Source: JAAXKN01 sp036261625
GTDB taxonomy: Bacteria; Bacteroidota; Ignavibacteria; Ignavibacteriales; SURF-24
Direction: 5' to 3'
Length of the DNA stretch: 64,000 nucleotides
Assembly: GCA_036261625.1 (NCBI GenBank)
Contig: DATAKL010000025.1
Span: forward strand, 20,414-84,413
Shown here: positions 7,120 through 16,248 of the stretch, piece after piece
Layout: every line of letters begins with the position of its first letter
How positions within the stretch are numbered: position 1 is the stretch's first letter
The notes under the pieces: model-generated
What the model was told of the DNA's origin: nothing
Database searches by the model: none
The model's input: only the letters and a program-made list of their open reading frames with translations
Made by a program: the position numbers and the translations under genes

Positions 7120-9540
7120 TTAGTTCATGGAGTTCTGGCCACCCGATCCGTCGCGGCCGTCATCGAGGTTTCTGTCGCGGCGGTCCTTGAAGTCGTTAAA
7201 CATGTAAGAAATTCCCAGCGATATTCTTCTGCTGTCCAGGGATTCATACTGGCTGCGTGAGTAGTAGCTCTGTCCTATGCTCTTATAAATGCCCTTCTGC
7301 CATTCCAGAGGATCGCTTATTGAAAGGTTCAGGCGCAGCTTCCGGTCCAGAAAAGTTTTGCTGAAATAGATCCCCAAATACTTTCTGTCGCTTGAATAGG
7401 CTATTCTGTTTGTTGTCGATGGTCTGTAGTAAAGGCTTAAATTCATGTTAATGTCGTACCAGAGCTTAAGACCCAGGTTGGCATTCATGTTATAGGAGTT
7501 CTCCGTCATTGAAAGATTTTCCTGTATATACTGCCCGGTCTGCTTTCTGGAAAGAAAATGGAACTGGATGTTAAGCATTGTAATAAAGTCCGGCAGATGG
7601 AAAGGCATCATGGGTGTGTTGTAATACGGGAGCGTAAGATCCACGCCGAAAGTTTTGCCGTTGTTAAGGTTAATGAAACTTTGTATCATTACGCTGTCAT
7701 TTTCAGTTGCCGTGGCGCTTGCGTAATATCCGGTTGAATAAACATAAAACACATTTACGTACTGCGAGAGGTTAACTGCGTAAGAGTTGACATAGTAGGG
7801 CTGAAGCTTCGGGTTACCGGCAAAATAGCTGTTAGGTCCCTGATACTGCCTGAAAGGATTTATGTAGTAAATCTGAGGATAAGTCACCCTTCTGAATGTG
7901 TTAAAGCCCAGGTTAAAAAGATCACTGAATCTGTAAGACATACTGAGGTTCGGAAATAAATTCAGGAAGTTTTCCGAGAAGGTTGTGCTGCTTGTGATCT
8001 GGTTGCCGTCGGTATTAAGATTTTCTGCTCTTAAGCCTCCTTTTATGTCAAACTTGTCAATTTTGTAGGAGAGACTTGTATAAAGTGCATTTATGCGTTC
8101 TTTATAGCGGAAATCGTTGCTTAAGGACAGGCTGTCCCTCCAGTCAGAAAAATTATAGGAGTAGTTCAGAACATCGTAGTCATTCTGCCTGTTTCTGAAA
8201 GTAAAGCTGTAGCCTGCTTCAAGGCGCGAGGACTTAATTGGCAGCACGTAGTCTGTCTTAAAGATTACGGTCTGTGCATTTACGCCCGTTGTGCTGTTTT
8301 GCTTCTGAGGGAATCCCGGGCGCGTACTGTAATCGAGGCTCATGTCGTTATCGGCAGGATTGTCAATAGAGGTATACATCAGGTCAAAAGTAAGCTCATT
8401 GCCCTTCATTTCGAATTTCTTTTTATAGAATCCGTAAAAAGAAAGTGTGTTGTAGCTGTTTTCATTCTGTCCCTGGCGGTCATATCCATACTGAAAGAGC
8501 TCCTGAGGGTTCATTACAGAAAAATCTGAATTATCCTTGTATGAAAATTTGCTCGGGTTATACGATCCATATATGGTCATAGAGTTCTTTTCATTAAAGT
8601 CGTAGTCAAAACCGAGTTTCCCATATCCGAAAAACCCCGAGCCATCGGACCTGCCGCTTGAGAGCTGGTGATAAAGTGATTTACTACCGTAGGTAAATCT
8701 TTCAGTTTCGTTTTTGCTCCTATAGGCGAAGTAGCTGCCAAAACCCTGTGCGAAAATATTAAGTTTATCGGCTTTGTAATTAAGGTTAAGTCCGCCCCCG
8801 GTACTTTTGTTGCTTGAAGTATTAAAGCTGATTGAGCCGGAGTAGTTGTCAAATGTATTTTTCTTTGATATAAGGTTCAGTATATAAGTGCCTCCCTCGG
8901 CGCTCTCCTTTGCGCCCGGGGCCAGGATCACCTCGGCCTGATCAATCATTGAAGCCGGCAGCTGGGCAAGCATATCGGAGGGCATATTGTACTCGTGGCC
9001 GTCCATCTGTATCTTAACGTCCTGCCCGCGCACGGAAATCTTGTTCGACTGAGGGTCCACGTCAACCAGGCCTGAGTTCTTCAGAGCATCGGTAAGTGTG
9101 CCGGAGCTTCCGGGCAGGCGGTCTATGTTAAGTATCTGGCGGTCGGCCTGCACTTCAATCATCGGCTTTAAGGATTTAATGACTACTTCAGGCATAACAT
9201 AAGCCGAAGACTTCAGTTTTATGAGTCCCAGCCTGGAAGTCTCGTTCAAATCCACAGAGTCAATCATAACTGTCTGATAGCCAAGCATGGAAAGCCTGAC
9301 ACGGACATGTCTTTGAGGTATGTCTTCAACGGTGAAATTTCCCTTCTCATCTGAAGTTGAGCCGGAAAGAGTTTTATTATCGGATCTATTCAGTATGGAT
9401 ATGGTGGCTGATAAGAGGCCTTTACCGGAGGATTCATCGGCAACAGAGCCCGTCAGTTTGAATTTTTCAGAAACTTTCTGTCCGAAGGCTGCCGTGCCGG
9501 AAATGAACAGGAGTAGAAGAATAACAGCTTTTAATTTCAT
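7120..9540 (-). CDS. TonB-dependent-receptor-like outer membrane beta-barrel protein
   Basis: 806 residues. A cleavable signal peptide (MKLKAVILLLLFISGTAAFGQ) is followed by a carboxypeptidase-regulatory-like beta domain (about 28-112, FKLTGSVADESSGKGLLSATI), a plug-like domain (about 130-230, including VDPQSNKISVRGQDVKI and AEVILAPGAKESAEGGTYILNLI) and a long beta-barrel of alternating aromatic strands (about 240-785). This is the OMP_b-brl_3 arrangement common in Bacteroidota. The C-terminus is an Asp/Arg/Gly-rich tail rather than a terminal aromatic. There is no clear TonB box and no SusD or transporter neighbour, so the substrate is unknown. GGAGA precedes the start codon. Confidence 0.88.
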   Translation of the reverse strand: MKLKAVILLLLFISGTAAFGQKVSEKFKLTGSVADESSGKGLLSATISILNRSDNKTLSGSTSDEKGNFTVEDIPQRHVRVRLSMLGYQTVMIDSVDLNETSRLGLIKLKSSAYVMPEVVIKSLKPMIEVQADRQILNIDRLPGSSGTLTDALKNSGLVDVDPQSNKISVRGQDVKIQMDGHEYNMPSDMLAQLPASMIDQAEVILAPGAKESAEGGTYILNLISKKNTFDNYSGSISFNTSSNKSTGGGLNLNYKADKLNIFAQGFGSYFAYRSKNETERFTYGSKSLYHQLSSGRSDGSGFFGYGKLGFDYDFNEKNSMTIYGSYNPSKFSYKDNSDFSVMNPQELFQYGYDRQGQNENSYNTLSFYGFYKKKFEMKGNELTFDLMYTSIDNPADNDMSLDYSTRPGFPQKQNSTTGVNAQTVIFKTDYVLPIKSSRLEAGYSFTFRNRQNDYDVLNYSYNFSDWRDSLSLSNDFRYKERINALYTSLSYKIDKFDIKGGLRAENLNTDGNQITSSTTFSENFLNLFPNLSMSYRFSDLFNLGFNTFRRVTYPQIYYINPFRQYQGPNSYFAGNPKLQPYYVNSYAVNLSQYVNVFYVYSTGYYASATATENDSVMIQSFINLNNGKTFGVDLTLPYYNTPMMPFHLPDFITMLNIQFHFLSRKQTGQYIQENLSMTENSYNMNANLGLKLWYDINMNLSLYYRPSTTNRIAYSSDRKYLGIYFSKTFLDRKLRLNLSISDPLEWQKGIYKSIGQSYYSRSQYESLDSRRISLGISYMFNDFKDRRDRNLDDGRDGSGGQNSMN

Positions 9541-9588
9541 TGAATTCTCCGGTAATAATGAGTATAAGATTAAAGAAATTAACAGGAT

Positions 9589-9897
9589 TTATAAATCAAC
9601 AAGCAAAGGCTCCTTATCGGTCGAGAGCATAAAGGTCCGCTGCTCTGTCATAAAAACATATTTCATGCTGTCTCCCTCCCTGTATTCACTTATACCCCTT
9701 ATCTGGTCGGGAGAGTTATAGGTTTCTTCATCAATTTGGAAACTGCGGACATTATCAAATGTGAGTCTTTTGTCGGCCCCGTTGAAGAGCCTTGGATTCT
9801 TAACCAGATTAACATCGAACTGCTTCTTATTCCCGTTGTATTCCATACTGTGGATAAAGGTAACTTCAGAGTCTGCAATTTTGTCTTCTAATTTCAT
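9589..9897 (-). CDS. small hypothetical protein
   Basis: 102 residues, soluble, charged, with beta-rich composition and no recognised domain. A good ribosome-binding site (GGGAGCGG, 5 nt before the ATG) supports the start. It lies 48 bp upstream of the barrel gene on the same strand and may be co-transcribed. The sequence MEYNGNKKQFDVNLVKN and the alternating hydrophobic pattern suggest a small beta-barrel or PH-like fold, but this is a guess. Confidence 0.7.
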   Translation of the reverse strand: MKLEDKIADSEVTFIHSMEYNGNKKQFDVNLVKNPRLFNGADKRLTFDNVRSFQIDEETYNSPDQIRGISEYREGDSMKYVFMTEQRTFMLSTDKEPLLVDL

Positions 9898-10134
9898 TTT
9901 TCCGCTCCCAATTTATTAATATTATTATTTTCTGCCAAGTCCCCCGGAATTAATGAATACTGCCCGGGAGCTGTTCAGTTATACATATTTTACCATCCTT
10001 ACATATATATAATATGGTGACGAAGGGCGTTTGCGGAAAATTTTTCAGAATTTTCAAAAAAAAATTTCATTTTTTCCCGGTAAGAAGCAAGTGATAAATA
10101 AATAATGTATTCCGGGCGGGGTACATTTTTAAGA

Positions 10135-11472
10135 TTAAAACAGATGCGGCAGGCTGCGGTTCTTCAAGCGCCGCACAAAGTCGGCGTAGACGGCAGCATC
10201 CAGACGGTTCGTACTGCGCCCCAGTCGTCTTTTAATCTCTTCCTTGCTTTCAATTGCAATTACTTTCTCGTTGGATATCTCGTAGCGCACTGAAATGGCT
10301 TCCTCCTCAAACTGTTCGTCCTCAAGCGCCAGTTTTATCTCACCTTTTCTCAGGCGCTCCCTGAAGTGCAAGAGCATCTGCGAGCGGAGATTGCGGTATC
10401 GGAAAGGGTCACCTTTAATTTCCAAAGGTTTTGCCCCGGAAATTATTTCTGTCAGCCTCATTCCCGACGAACGGCATATGTCCAGAACGCCTGCCCCGAG
10501 CCCCACGGTATCTATTCCCGTATTTTCAGGTTTAATATTGTATGTCCTTATCTTCTCCATTAAAAGGCTGGAGACTTCTGTAATGTCCTTCTTTTCGTAC
10601 TCCTCAATCTTAAGAAGAGTGTTGTCCTGAATCATCGCAAAGACCGTCTTATCGTCGCCGAAGCGTGCCACGTCCACACCGAGAAAAGTTTCTTCCGGCA
10701 AGGGACTTTGTACCTGAAGGCGGGTCCTGGAGGCTTCAATCAGCTTATATGGAATAAGCTGATCAGATTCATCCCCGGCATCAAAATCCCCCTCCAGATA
10801 CATGCGTCTTAATTTTTCGGGCAGGTTCTGAAGGAAAAGCACATACTGCGGGTTATGCTCAAGGAGTATCTTATTATCATAAACGCTTGAAGGGATAAAC
10901 ATGCTGCTTAAGCGGACAGGAAGTCCGTTGACAATTCCCTCAGTATAGTATTTTACGTTGGGAAGCTTATCTTTAATCCATCTTTTCCTGACCCAGATTC
11001 TTCCCGGTCCGCCGGGGTTGGCAGTAGCGCGAATGCGCACCGGAATATCATCCGTCTTTCTGCCGCAGGCTGAAATTACAAGGAACATCTCCTCAGTAAA
11101 TTCCTCCACCTGGTCGAAACCTATATAGTGATACTGGTGCCCCTGGTAGTTGAGTTCGTCGCCAGGATTCTGGCAGTGCCCGAAGCGGAGTGTTCCCCCG
11201 CCGGGAAAGGTCCATGTTTTATCCTGCTTGTTATACTTACCCTTAAGCCTGACGAAGCACATGGAGCGCCCGATGAGCTCCTTAAGGCGGGGGTAGGTCC
11301 GCCTTACAATGAGCGCCTTATAGCCTTCACGGTTAACGTGGCGCAGGGCTCCGAAGAGGAGAGCCTCAGACTTCCCTCCCCCCTTGGCTCCGCCGAAGAG
11401 TACCTCATCTGCTGAGGACTCCAGCAGGCGGATCTGTGTGGTCTGAGGTTTCCAGAGAATTACGGGATTCAT
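10135..11472 (-). CDS. phage-type terminase large subunit
   Basis: 445 residues with both motor and nuclease halves intact. The ATPase has Walker A GGAKGGGKS (27-35), a Walker B-like YIGFDQVEEF (116-125) and a coupling-type TANPGG. The RNase H-like nuclease shows FLGVDVARFGDD (Asp267), GIDTVGLGAGV (Asp321) and DAAVYADF near the C-terminus (about 430). Such proteins pump DNA into procapsids and cut the concatemer. It sits 28 bp after a small-subunit-like gene on the same strand. No portal, capsid or tail gene is adjacent; head genes occur about 40 kb away (51.9-57.9 kb) on the opposite strand. No frameshift or loss of catalytic residues is seen, so selection seems to have kept it. Confidence 0.93.
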   Translation of the reverse strand: MNPVILWKPQTTQIRLLESSADEVLFGGAKGGGKSEALLFGALRHVNREGYKALIVRRTYPRLKELIGRSMCFVRLKGKYNKQDKTWTFPGGGTLRFGHCQNPGDELNYQGHQYHYIGFDQVEEFTEEMFLVISACGRKTDDIPVRIRATANPGGPGRIWVRKRWIKDKLPNVKYYTEGIVNGLPVRLSSMFIPSSVYDNKILLEHNPQYVLFLQNLPEKLRRMYLEGDFDAGDESDQLIPYKLIEASRTRLQVQSPLPEETFLGVDVARFGDDKTVFAMIQDNTLLKIEEYEKKDITEVSSLLMEKIRTYNIKPENTGIDTVGLGAGVLDICRSSGMRLTEIISGAKPLEIKGDPFRYRNLRSQMLLHFRERLRKGEIKLALEDEQFEEEAISVRYEISNEKVIAIESKEEIKRRLGRSTNRLDAAVYADFVRRLKNRSLPHLF

Positions 11473-11500
11473 AGAGATTCCCTTTTACTTTACTCACATT

Positions 11501-11908
11501 CTACTTTGAACTATCCTCTTCCGGCAGCATAACGACGGGATGTGGTTCTGATGGTTTCCTCACAGCTATATTGCCTATAAAGTGGAGGAAAATGCCGACA
11601 GAAAACTTTTTCCTGCATGCTTTAACTGCCATAGTCTCCCATTGCATTCTCTGCTTCAGCTCGGCTTGCTGCCTGGCGGTTTCAAACTCTGGATGTTCCT
11701 TCGTCCATTTCTCTAAAGTCTCCGGCAGCACGTTTATCTTGGATGCAAAGGACTGAAAGCTGAATCCCTGCCTGCAGTGGTTTAACAGCATCCGGCAGTA
11801 CTCTGTCTTATAGACGTACCCCGGGGCAGCAGTCTCCAGTTTTTTCTTTTCACGCCTGGGCTTTTGGATCGGGCGGACTTCCTGAACTTTTTCTTCCTTC
11901 TTTTTCAT
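11501..11908 (-). CDS. terminase small subunit-like DNA-binding protein
   Basis: 135 residues. A lysine-rich N-terminus (KKKEEKVQEV) precedes a helix-turn-helix region (about 35-75: YCRMLLNHCRQGFSFQSFAS, then VLPETLEKWTKEHPEF) and a helical segment (ETARQQAELKQRMQWETMAVKAC). The pattern of an HTH followed by W-x-x-x-HPEF-x-x-A and a WE-containing helix matches small terminase-type proteins that recognise packaging DNA. Its position immediately upstream of the large subunit agrees with this. No good ribosome-binding site is seen before the ATG. An alternative is a general phage HTH protein. Confidence 0.75.
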   Translation of the reverse strand: MKKKEEKVQEVRPIQKPRREKKKLETAAPGYVYKTEYCRMLLNHCRQGFSFQSFASKINVLPETLEKWTKEHPEFETARQQAELKQRMQWETMAVKACRKKFSVGIFLHFIGNIAVRKPSEPHPVVMLPEEDSSK

Positions 11909-12141
11909 AAGTCGGGCGGTTTTTTGATTATTAAAGATGAGTTTTAGGTGAAGCTTTTAAGATGCCCGGAGCACCTTTAAGTATAATATGCCTCATGAAA
12001 ACGTAAATGTAAACTTCTAAAATTGTCTTTTAGTGAAAAACATTCTTTCTGTTGTGATTATTTTCACATATTTTGCCCCATACTTCACAAAATGTCTTGA
12101 CTATCATCAAAAAAATCGTTAAAAATATATGGGCGATTAAG

Positions 12142-12158
12142 GTCCAACGTTCAACGTC
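12142..12158. repeat. short GTTCRAC-family repeat (array C)
   Basis: Two and a half units (GTCCAAC, GTTCAAC, GTC) lie 31 bp upstream of the helical protein gene. A weak TTGACT-17-TAAAAA promoter-like pair (12097-12125) sits just before it. Confidence 0.6.
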
Positions 12159-12188
12159 AGTGAAAATTCAGGAAAGGAGAATAGGTTC

Positions 12189-12890
12189 ATGGATAGGTAT
12201 TTTAATACAAGCCATCCGGAGCAGGATATTAATAAGGGAAATACGGGGCAGAAAACAGATCAGAATGCCAATCTGCATCAAAGGGTTCCTGAATTTGGAA
12301 TCCTGAGGTCGATCTGTATGGCGCTAGATTCGCACAGGGAGATTACAGGCGCACACCCCGATATTTCCAGCGCAATGAGGAGGCTTAACGACTACACTGC
12401 AAAAATTACACAGAAATATATTGAAGCAAAGGCTAATCTGATACACCACCTGCTCAGGATTGCCGGCGCACTTAGGAATTACGGCGTTATGGCTGAAAAT
12501 TCAGAGCTTGTTCAGGCAGCTTCAGTCAAAGAACGGACGCTTAAGGAAATGGATGACGAGGAACTCCTTAGATACGGAAGCCTGATCAGAGATTATTCCG
12601 CCGTTTATGCCGAGACGATTACATTTCTTGGAATTGAAAGATATTCTCTGGAAGATTTTCATAAAACGGTTGACCATTTTTCCTACGCCTCGGGCATGAG
12701 CGGAGGCGGAATCTTTGAGAATACAGATTGGAAGAAAGAAATCGACCGGAATTACGATGAGGCTTTCAGCCTTATACACAATACGCTCGACCGTCTGGCA
12801 GAGCATATTAGAGAAAGGTATCCCGACTTCTACAGCGATTATCTTCGTTCGAAGGCTTTCCCGGCTGCAGGAGATGCGGGTCAGACTTAA
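12189..12890 (+). CDS. helical protein of unknown function, family copy B
   Basis: 233 residues, helical, no signal peptide. AGGAGA lies 7-8 nt before the ATG. It aligns with the 3681-4367 protein in its core (AKANLIHHLLRIAGALRNY against AKDNLITAVVPVISALFNY; MDDEELL against MLDSELI) and at the end (YPDFYSDYLRSK against YEEFYDEYIYAR). The first 32 residues are polar and probably disordered. It is divergent from the terminase gene pair, but nothing in it is phage-specific. A small His-rich membrane protein gene follows after about 20 bp and may be co-transcribed. Function unknown. Confidence 0.85.
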   Translation: MDRYFNTSHPEQDINKGNTGQKTDQNANLHQRVPEFGILRSICMALDSHREITGAHPDISSAMRRLNDYTAKITQKYIEAKANLIHHLLRIAGALRNYGVMAENSELVQAASVKERTLKEMDDEELLRYGSLIRDYSAVYAETITFLGIERYSLEDFHKTVDHFSYASGMSGGGIFENTDWKKEIDRNYDEAFSLIHNTLDRLAEHIRERYPDFYSDYLRSKAFPAAGDAGQT

Positions 12891-12909
12891 TAAATAACGG
12901 GGGTTGGTT

Positions 12910-13104
12910 ATGCAGGACCATTTGGTTATTCTGTCTTTTTTAATGCTTGTCCTGCTTTTTTCTGCAATGTCATATGCAGGGCTGATGATGTTCAGGTCTA
13001 ATCTGATCTTAAGGCATCATCCGCATTTCAGGCACAGGCATCATCATTATCAGAGAAACGACAGGAATTTCAGAAGAACCTATTCAGGCAACGGATCGGA
13101 ATAA
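12910..13104 (+). CDS. small His-rich membrane protein
   Basis: 64 residues: one N-terminal membrane helix (VILSFLMLVLLFSAMSYAGL) followed by a basic, histidine-rich tail (HHPHFRHRHHHYQ) that could bind metal or RNA/DNA. GGGGG lies about 7 nt before the ATG at 12910; an in-frame TTG at 12904 is less likely because it would overlap that site. It follows the helical protein gene closely. No family is recognised. Confidence 0.65.
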   Translation: MQDHLVILSFLMLVLLFSAMSYAGLMMFRSNLILRHHPHFRHRHHHYQRNDRNFRRTYSGNGSE

Positions 13105-13153
13105 TTCATTGCTGAAGGGCTGAATTCCTCTCATCAGGGACACACGACAGGCG

Positions 13154-16069
13154 CTAATTACTGAATTCTGCAATCCTGTTTCTTAAAGGCAGATCTACGG
13201 GGGGGATTTCTTTATCTTCTTTGCGAATCGTAAAATAGAACGAAGCCCCCTGCCCGGTTCTGGATTCAACCCAGATTCTTCCGAAGTGACGCTCTACTAT
13301 CTTTTTGCACAGCGCCAGACCAATGCCGTTACCCGGATATTCGCTTCGCTGGTGCAGGCGCTGGAAAATTACAAATATACGCTCGTGATATTCGGGACTG
13401 ATTCCGATGCCGTTATCCCTGACAGAGAAGATCCACTCGCGCTCCCTTTCTTCCGAAGAGATCAGAATCTGCGGCTTTCTGCCCCCGGAGAATTTAATGG
13501 CATTCTCAATGAGATTAAAGAAAAGCTGCCTTATCTGATCCTCGTAGCATTTGAGTGCTGGCAGTCCGGAAAATGTTACATTGGCGCCTGAAGTGCTGAT
13601 AAGGTACTTCATACTTTCAAGGACAGACTTCAGGACAACGTTCAGATCGCTGGACCTGGGAGGAATAGACTTCCTGGAGACCTCGGAATAGCCAAGAAGG
13701 TCCAGCAGTAGCTGGTGCATTCTTCTTGCGCCTTCGACTGCATAGCCTATGTACTCGTCGGCCTTATTATCGAGCCTGTTCTGGTACTTCTTCGACAAGA
13801 GCTGCGTATAGGTGGCAACCATCCTGAGGGGCTCCTGCAGGTCGTGTGAGGCCACATAGGCAAACTGCTCGAGCTCGCGGTTTGAGTTATTCAGTTCTAT
13901 GAGTGTATTTTTAAGGTTATCCTCAATAATTTTTCTTTCTTCAATCTCATGTATCTTATCCTGGTACAGCCTTGCGTTCTCAATAGCCAGTGCTGCCTTG
14001 TCGGCAATATTCTGCACAAAGGAGAGGTCATCTTCTGTATAAGGCCTTTCAGGATTTGTTCTGATTAGAACTACAGAACCTATTGTGCGGCCATATGATC
14101 TTAAAGGCACATCAATTAAGCTGTAGAACTTAAAGCGTTCATATATTTCGATATACTCATCCTTAAAAGCTGTCCTTACAATTTCTTCATTGAGTTCAGA
14201 AAACATTACTGCTTTTCCCGAAGCCATTACGCCTCCTGAGAGGCCTTCACCAACTTTCTGTTTTTTCTCAAGAAAACGTTTTTTGATAAAATCCTCAGCC
14301 TGTTTATCCGGATGCCAGAGTGTGACCGGTTCCAGATATTTTTCATCCTCAGAAAACAGGAGCATCATGCAGGCATCACCTATCTGGCGGGCAATTTTCT
14401 CAACAGTAACCTCCAGAACGGCCTCATAATCGAGGCTCATGCGCACGAGAGCTTCTGAAATTTCGGAGAGGACTTCGGCCTGTTCTCTTTTCCTGTTTGT
14501 CAGTTCTTCAATTTCGTGTCTTGTAGTTATATCAATTGTAAGGCCGAGGACCTCAATTATCTCTCTTTTTCTGTTCAGAAGCGGCACATATGTTATTAAC
14601 TGTGCAGTCTTCCTGCCTCCGAAGCTCATCTGGCATTCAACGGTCTGAATCTGTTTGGATTCAATGGTGCGTTTCAATGCAGGAAGAAAATGATCCGTCA
14701 CTTCCCCTGGGAAGAGGTCTTCATCCCTGCGTCCGATAAAATCGTGATATTTAATGCCGGAGGCTTTTACGCCGGTAAAATTTATGAAGCGGTACCGGCG
14801 CTCGCTGTCGTAGATTCCGAAGACAAACGGGATATGATCCACAGCAAGGCGGAAGCGCTGGTCTTTTTCGCGCATTGCCTCCTCAGCTCTCTTCTTATCA
14901 GTTATATCGCGGTTAACCGCTGCAAATCCCGTGGTTTTACCATTACTGTCTTTGAGTACCCTGACCATGGAATCAACTTCAATTGCCGAGCCGTCTTTCC
15001 GGAACTGCGATAATTCCCACTCAAAAGACCCTGTTTCCATTAGTTTACGCAGCATCAGGCTGCCCTGAGTATAGGATATATCTGTTTTTACAATATCCAT
15101 CAGTTTTTTATTAAGCGCCTCTTGCTGCCTCCAGCCGTACATTTTTTCAGCTGCCTTGTTCCAGGATCTGATTATAAAGTTTTCATCAAATCCGAAAATG
15201 GCATCATTAACATTTTCAAGAAGCACTGTGTTGTACTCAAGCTGCGATTCGATTCTTTTGCGTTCTGTTATGTCGAGATTAATTCCCACCCATTTAGCAG
15301 CGTTCCCCTCCGAATCGAGAAGTGCCTTGCCCCGGGCGAGTATTGTATGTACAGTACCATTTTTGTCGGGTATTCTGATTTCATGATCCCACATTGTGCC
15401 TGACCTAACACTGCCCATCCAGCTTTCAAGAACAGTTTTTGCCTCTTCTTCCGGGAGCGCTTTCATCCATCCCCACCCTTTTGCCTCCTCCATCGTAAGG
15501 CCCAGCAGGTCGAGCATCTGCCGGCTGAAATAAGTTATATTCCCTTCAAAGTCGGCAGCCCAGACGCCATAAGGTATGGTTTCGCCAATTGCCTCATAAA
15601 ATTCCTTTGCTTCAGCAGCCTCTCTTAAGGCGAACTTAAGGCGGTGGCGCTCACGGTCGAGGTCCTCTGCCTGCTCACTTAGAATTTTTGCCTGATGAAA
15701 GAGCTGTGCCGTACTGAGGTTCAGCTTTTCAACTGAATGCCTGTATTTCAGGTAAAGAAATATTGTAACCCATAGAAGTGAGATGCCAAGAAGTCTGTTG
15801 ATCAGAGCGTGCTGGTATTCGCCATGCATATGCTGAATCATAAATCCTGCTGTAATCAGAACAGTAGACACACAGCCGAGCGAAATGGTAACTTTATCGG
15901 AGAATTTCCTGAAGGAATAGAATAAAGGCGCATAATACAGCAGCCACTCGACAAACCCGACGGGTCTGTACAGGTCGAGTGCGAAGGTCACGGCGTAAAA
16001 CAATCCAACTGTTACAAGGCGAAGAATCATAGTCAAAAATAAAGTTAAATTTGCTGTCACTAATAACAT
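13154..16069 (-). CDS. multi-PAS/GAF membrane sensor histidine kinase (HDLQEP type)
   Basis: 971 residues. Several membrane helices (about 5-110) and a coiled linker (112-150) lead to three PAS domains: about 155-272 (YGVWAADFEGNITYFSR), 278-395 (NVNDAIFGFDENFIIRSWN) and 402-525 (PFVFGIYDSERRYRF). A GAF domain follows (about 545-695; SLIDVPLRSYGRTIGSVVLI, then ADKAALAIENARLY). The kinase core has SNRELEQFAYVASHDLQEPLRMV, LFFNLIENAIKF, DNGIGISP and GNGIGLALCKKIVERHFGRIWVES. The core is close to those at 4535 and 42044. Several stimuli could be integrated; none can be named. The start at 16069 lacks a clear ribosome-binding site, and Met14 (16030) is an alternative. Confidence 0.92.
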   Translation of the reverse strand: MLLVTANLTLFLTMILRLVTVGLFYAVTFALDLYRPVGFVEWLLYYAPLFYSFRKFSDKVTISLGCVSTVLITAGFMIQHMHGEYQHALINRLLGISLLWVTIFLYLKYRHSVEKLNLSTAQLFHQAKILSEQAEDLDRERHRLKFALREAAEAKEFYEAIGETIPYGVWAADFEGNITYFSRQMLDLLGLTMEEAKGWGWMKALPEEEAKTVLESWMGSVRSGTMWDHEIRIPDKNGTVHTILARGKALLDSEGNAAKWVGINLDITERKRIESQLEYNTVLLENVNDAIFGFDENFIIRSWNKAAEKMYGWRQQEALNKKLMDIVKTDISYTQGSLMLRKLMETGSFEWELSQFRKDGSAIEVDSMVRVLKDSNGKTTGFAAVNRDITDKKRAEEAMREKDQRFRLAVDHIPFVFGIYDSERRYRFINFTGVKASGIKYHDFIGRRDEDLFPGEVTDHFLPALKRTIESKQIQTVECQMSFGGRKTAQLITYVPLLNRKREIIEVLGLTIDITTRHEIEELTNRKREQAEVLSEISEALVRMSLDYEAVLEVTVEKIARQIGDACMMLLFSEDEKYLEPVTLWHPDKQAEDFIKKRFLEKKQKVGEGLSGGVMASGKAVMFSELNEEIVRTAFKDEYIEIYERFKFYSLIDVPLRSYGRTIGSVVLIRTNPERPYTEDDLSFVQNIADKAALAIENARLYQDKIHEIEERKIIEDNLKNTLIELNNSNRELEQFAYVASHDLQEPLRMVATYTQLLSKKYQNRLDNKADEYIGYAVEGARRMHQLLLDLLGYSEVSRKSIPPRSSDLNVVLKSVLESMKYLISTSGANVTFSGLPALKCYEDQIRQLFFNLIENAIKFSGGRKPQILISSEEREREWIFSVRDNGIGISPEYHERIFVIFQRLHQRSEYPGNGIGLALCKKIVERHFGRIWVESRTGQGASFYFTIRKEDKEIPPVDLPLRNRIAEFSN

Positions 16070-16248
16070 TTATAACCAACCTTAGCTGCACCGGAACAAT
16101 CAGTAATGTTTTCAGGATTTTTATAATATACACAAGAGAAATTAAATTTCAATACCGTATTAAAAATATTTTTTGTGCATTGAACAAACCGCCTGAAGGT
16201 TCGTCTAAAGGAAAAAGAATTATGCAGATTATTTAACAGGAGAATATT

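Noticed and set aside
10105..10293. Small plus-strand frames over the terminase gene
   Set aside because: Opposite-strand shadows of the large terminase gene, which has a full set of motifs.
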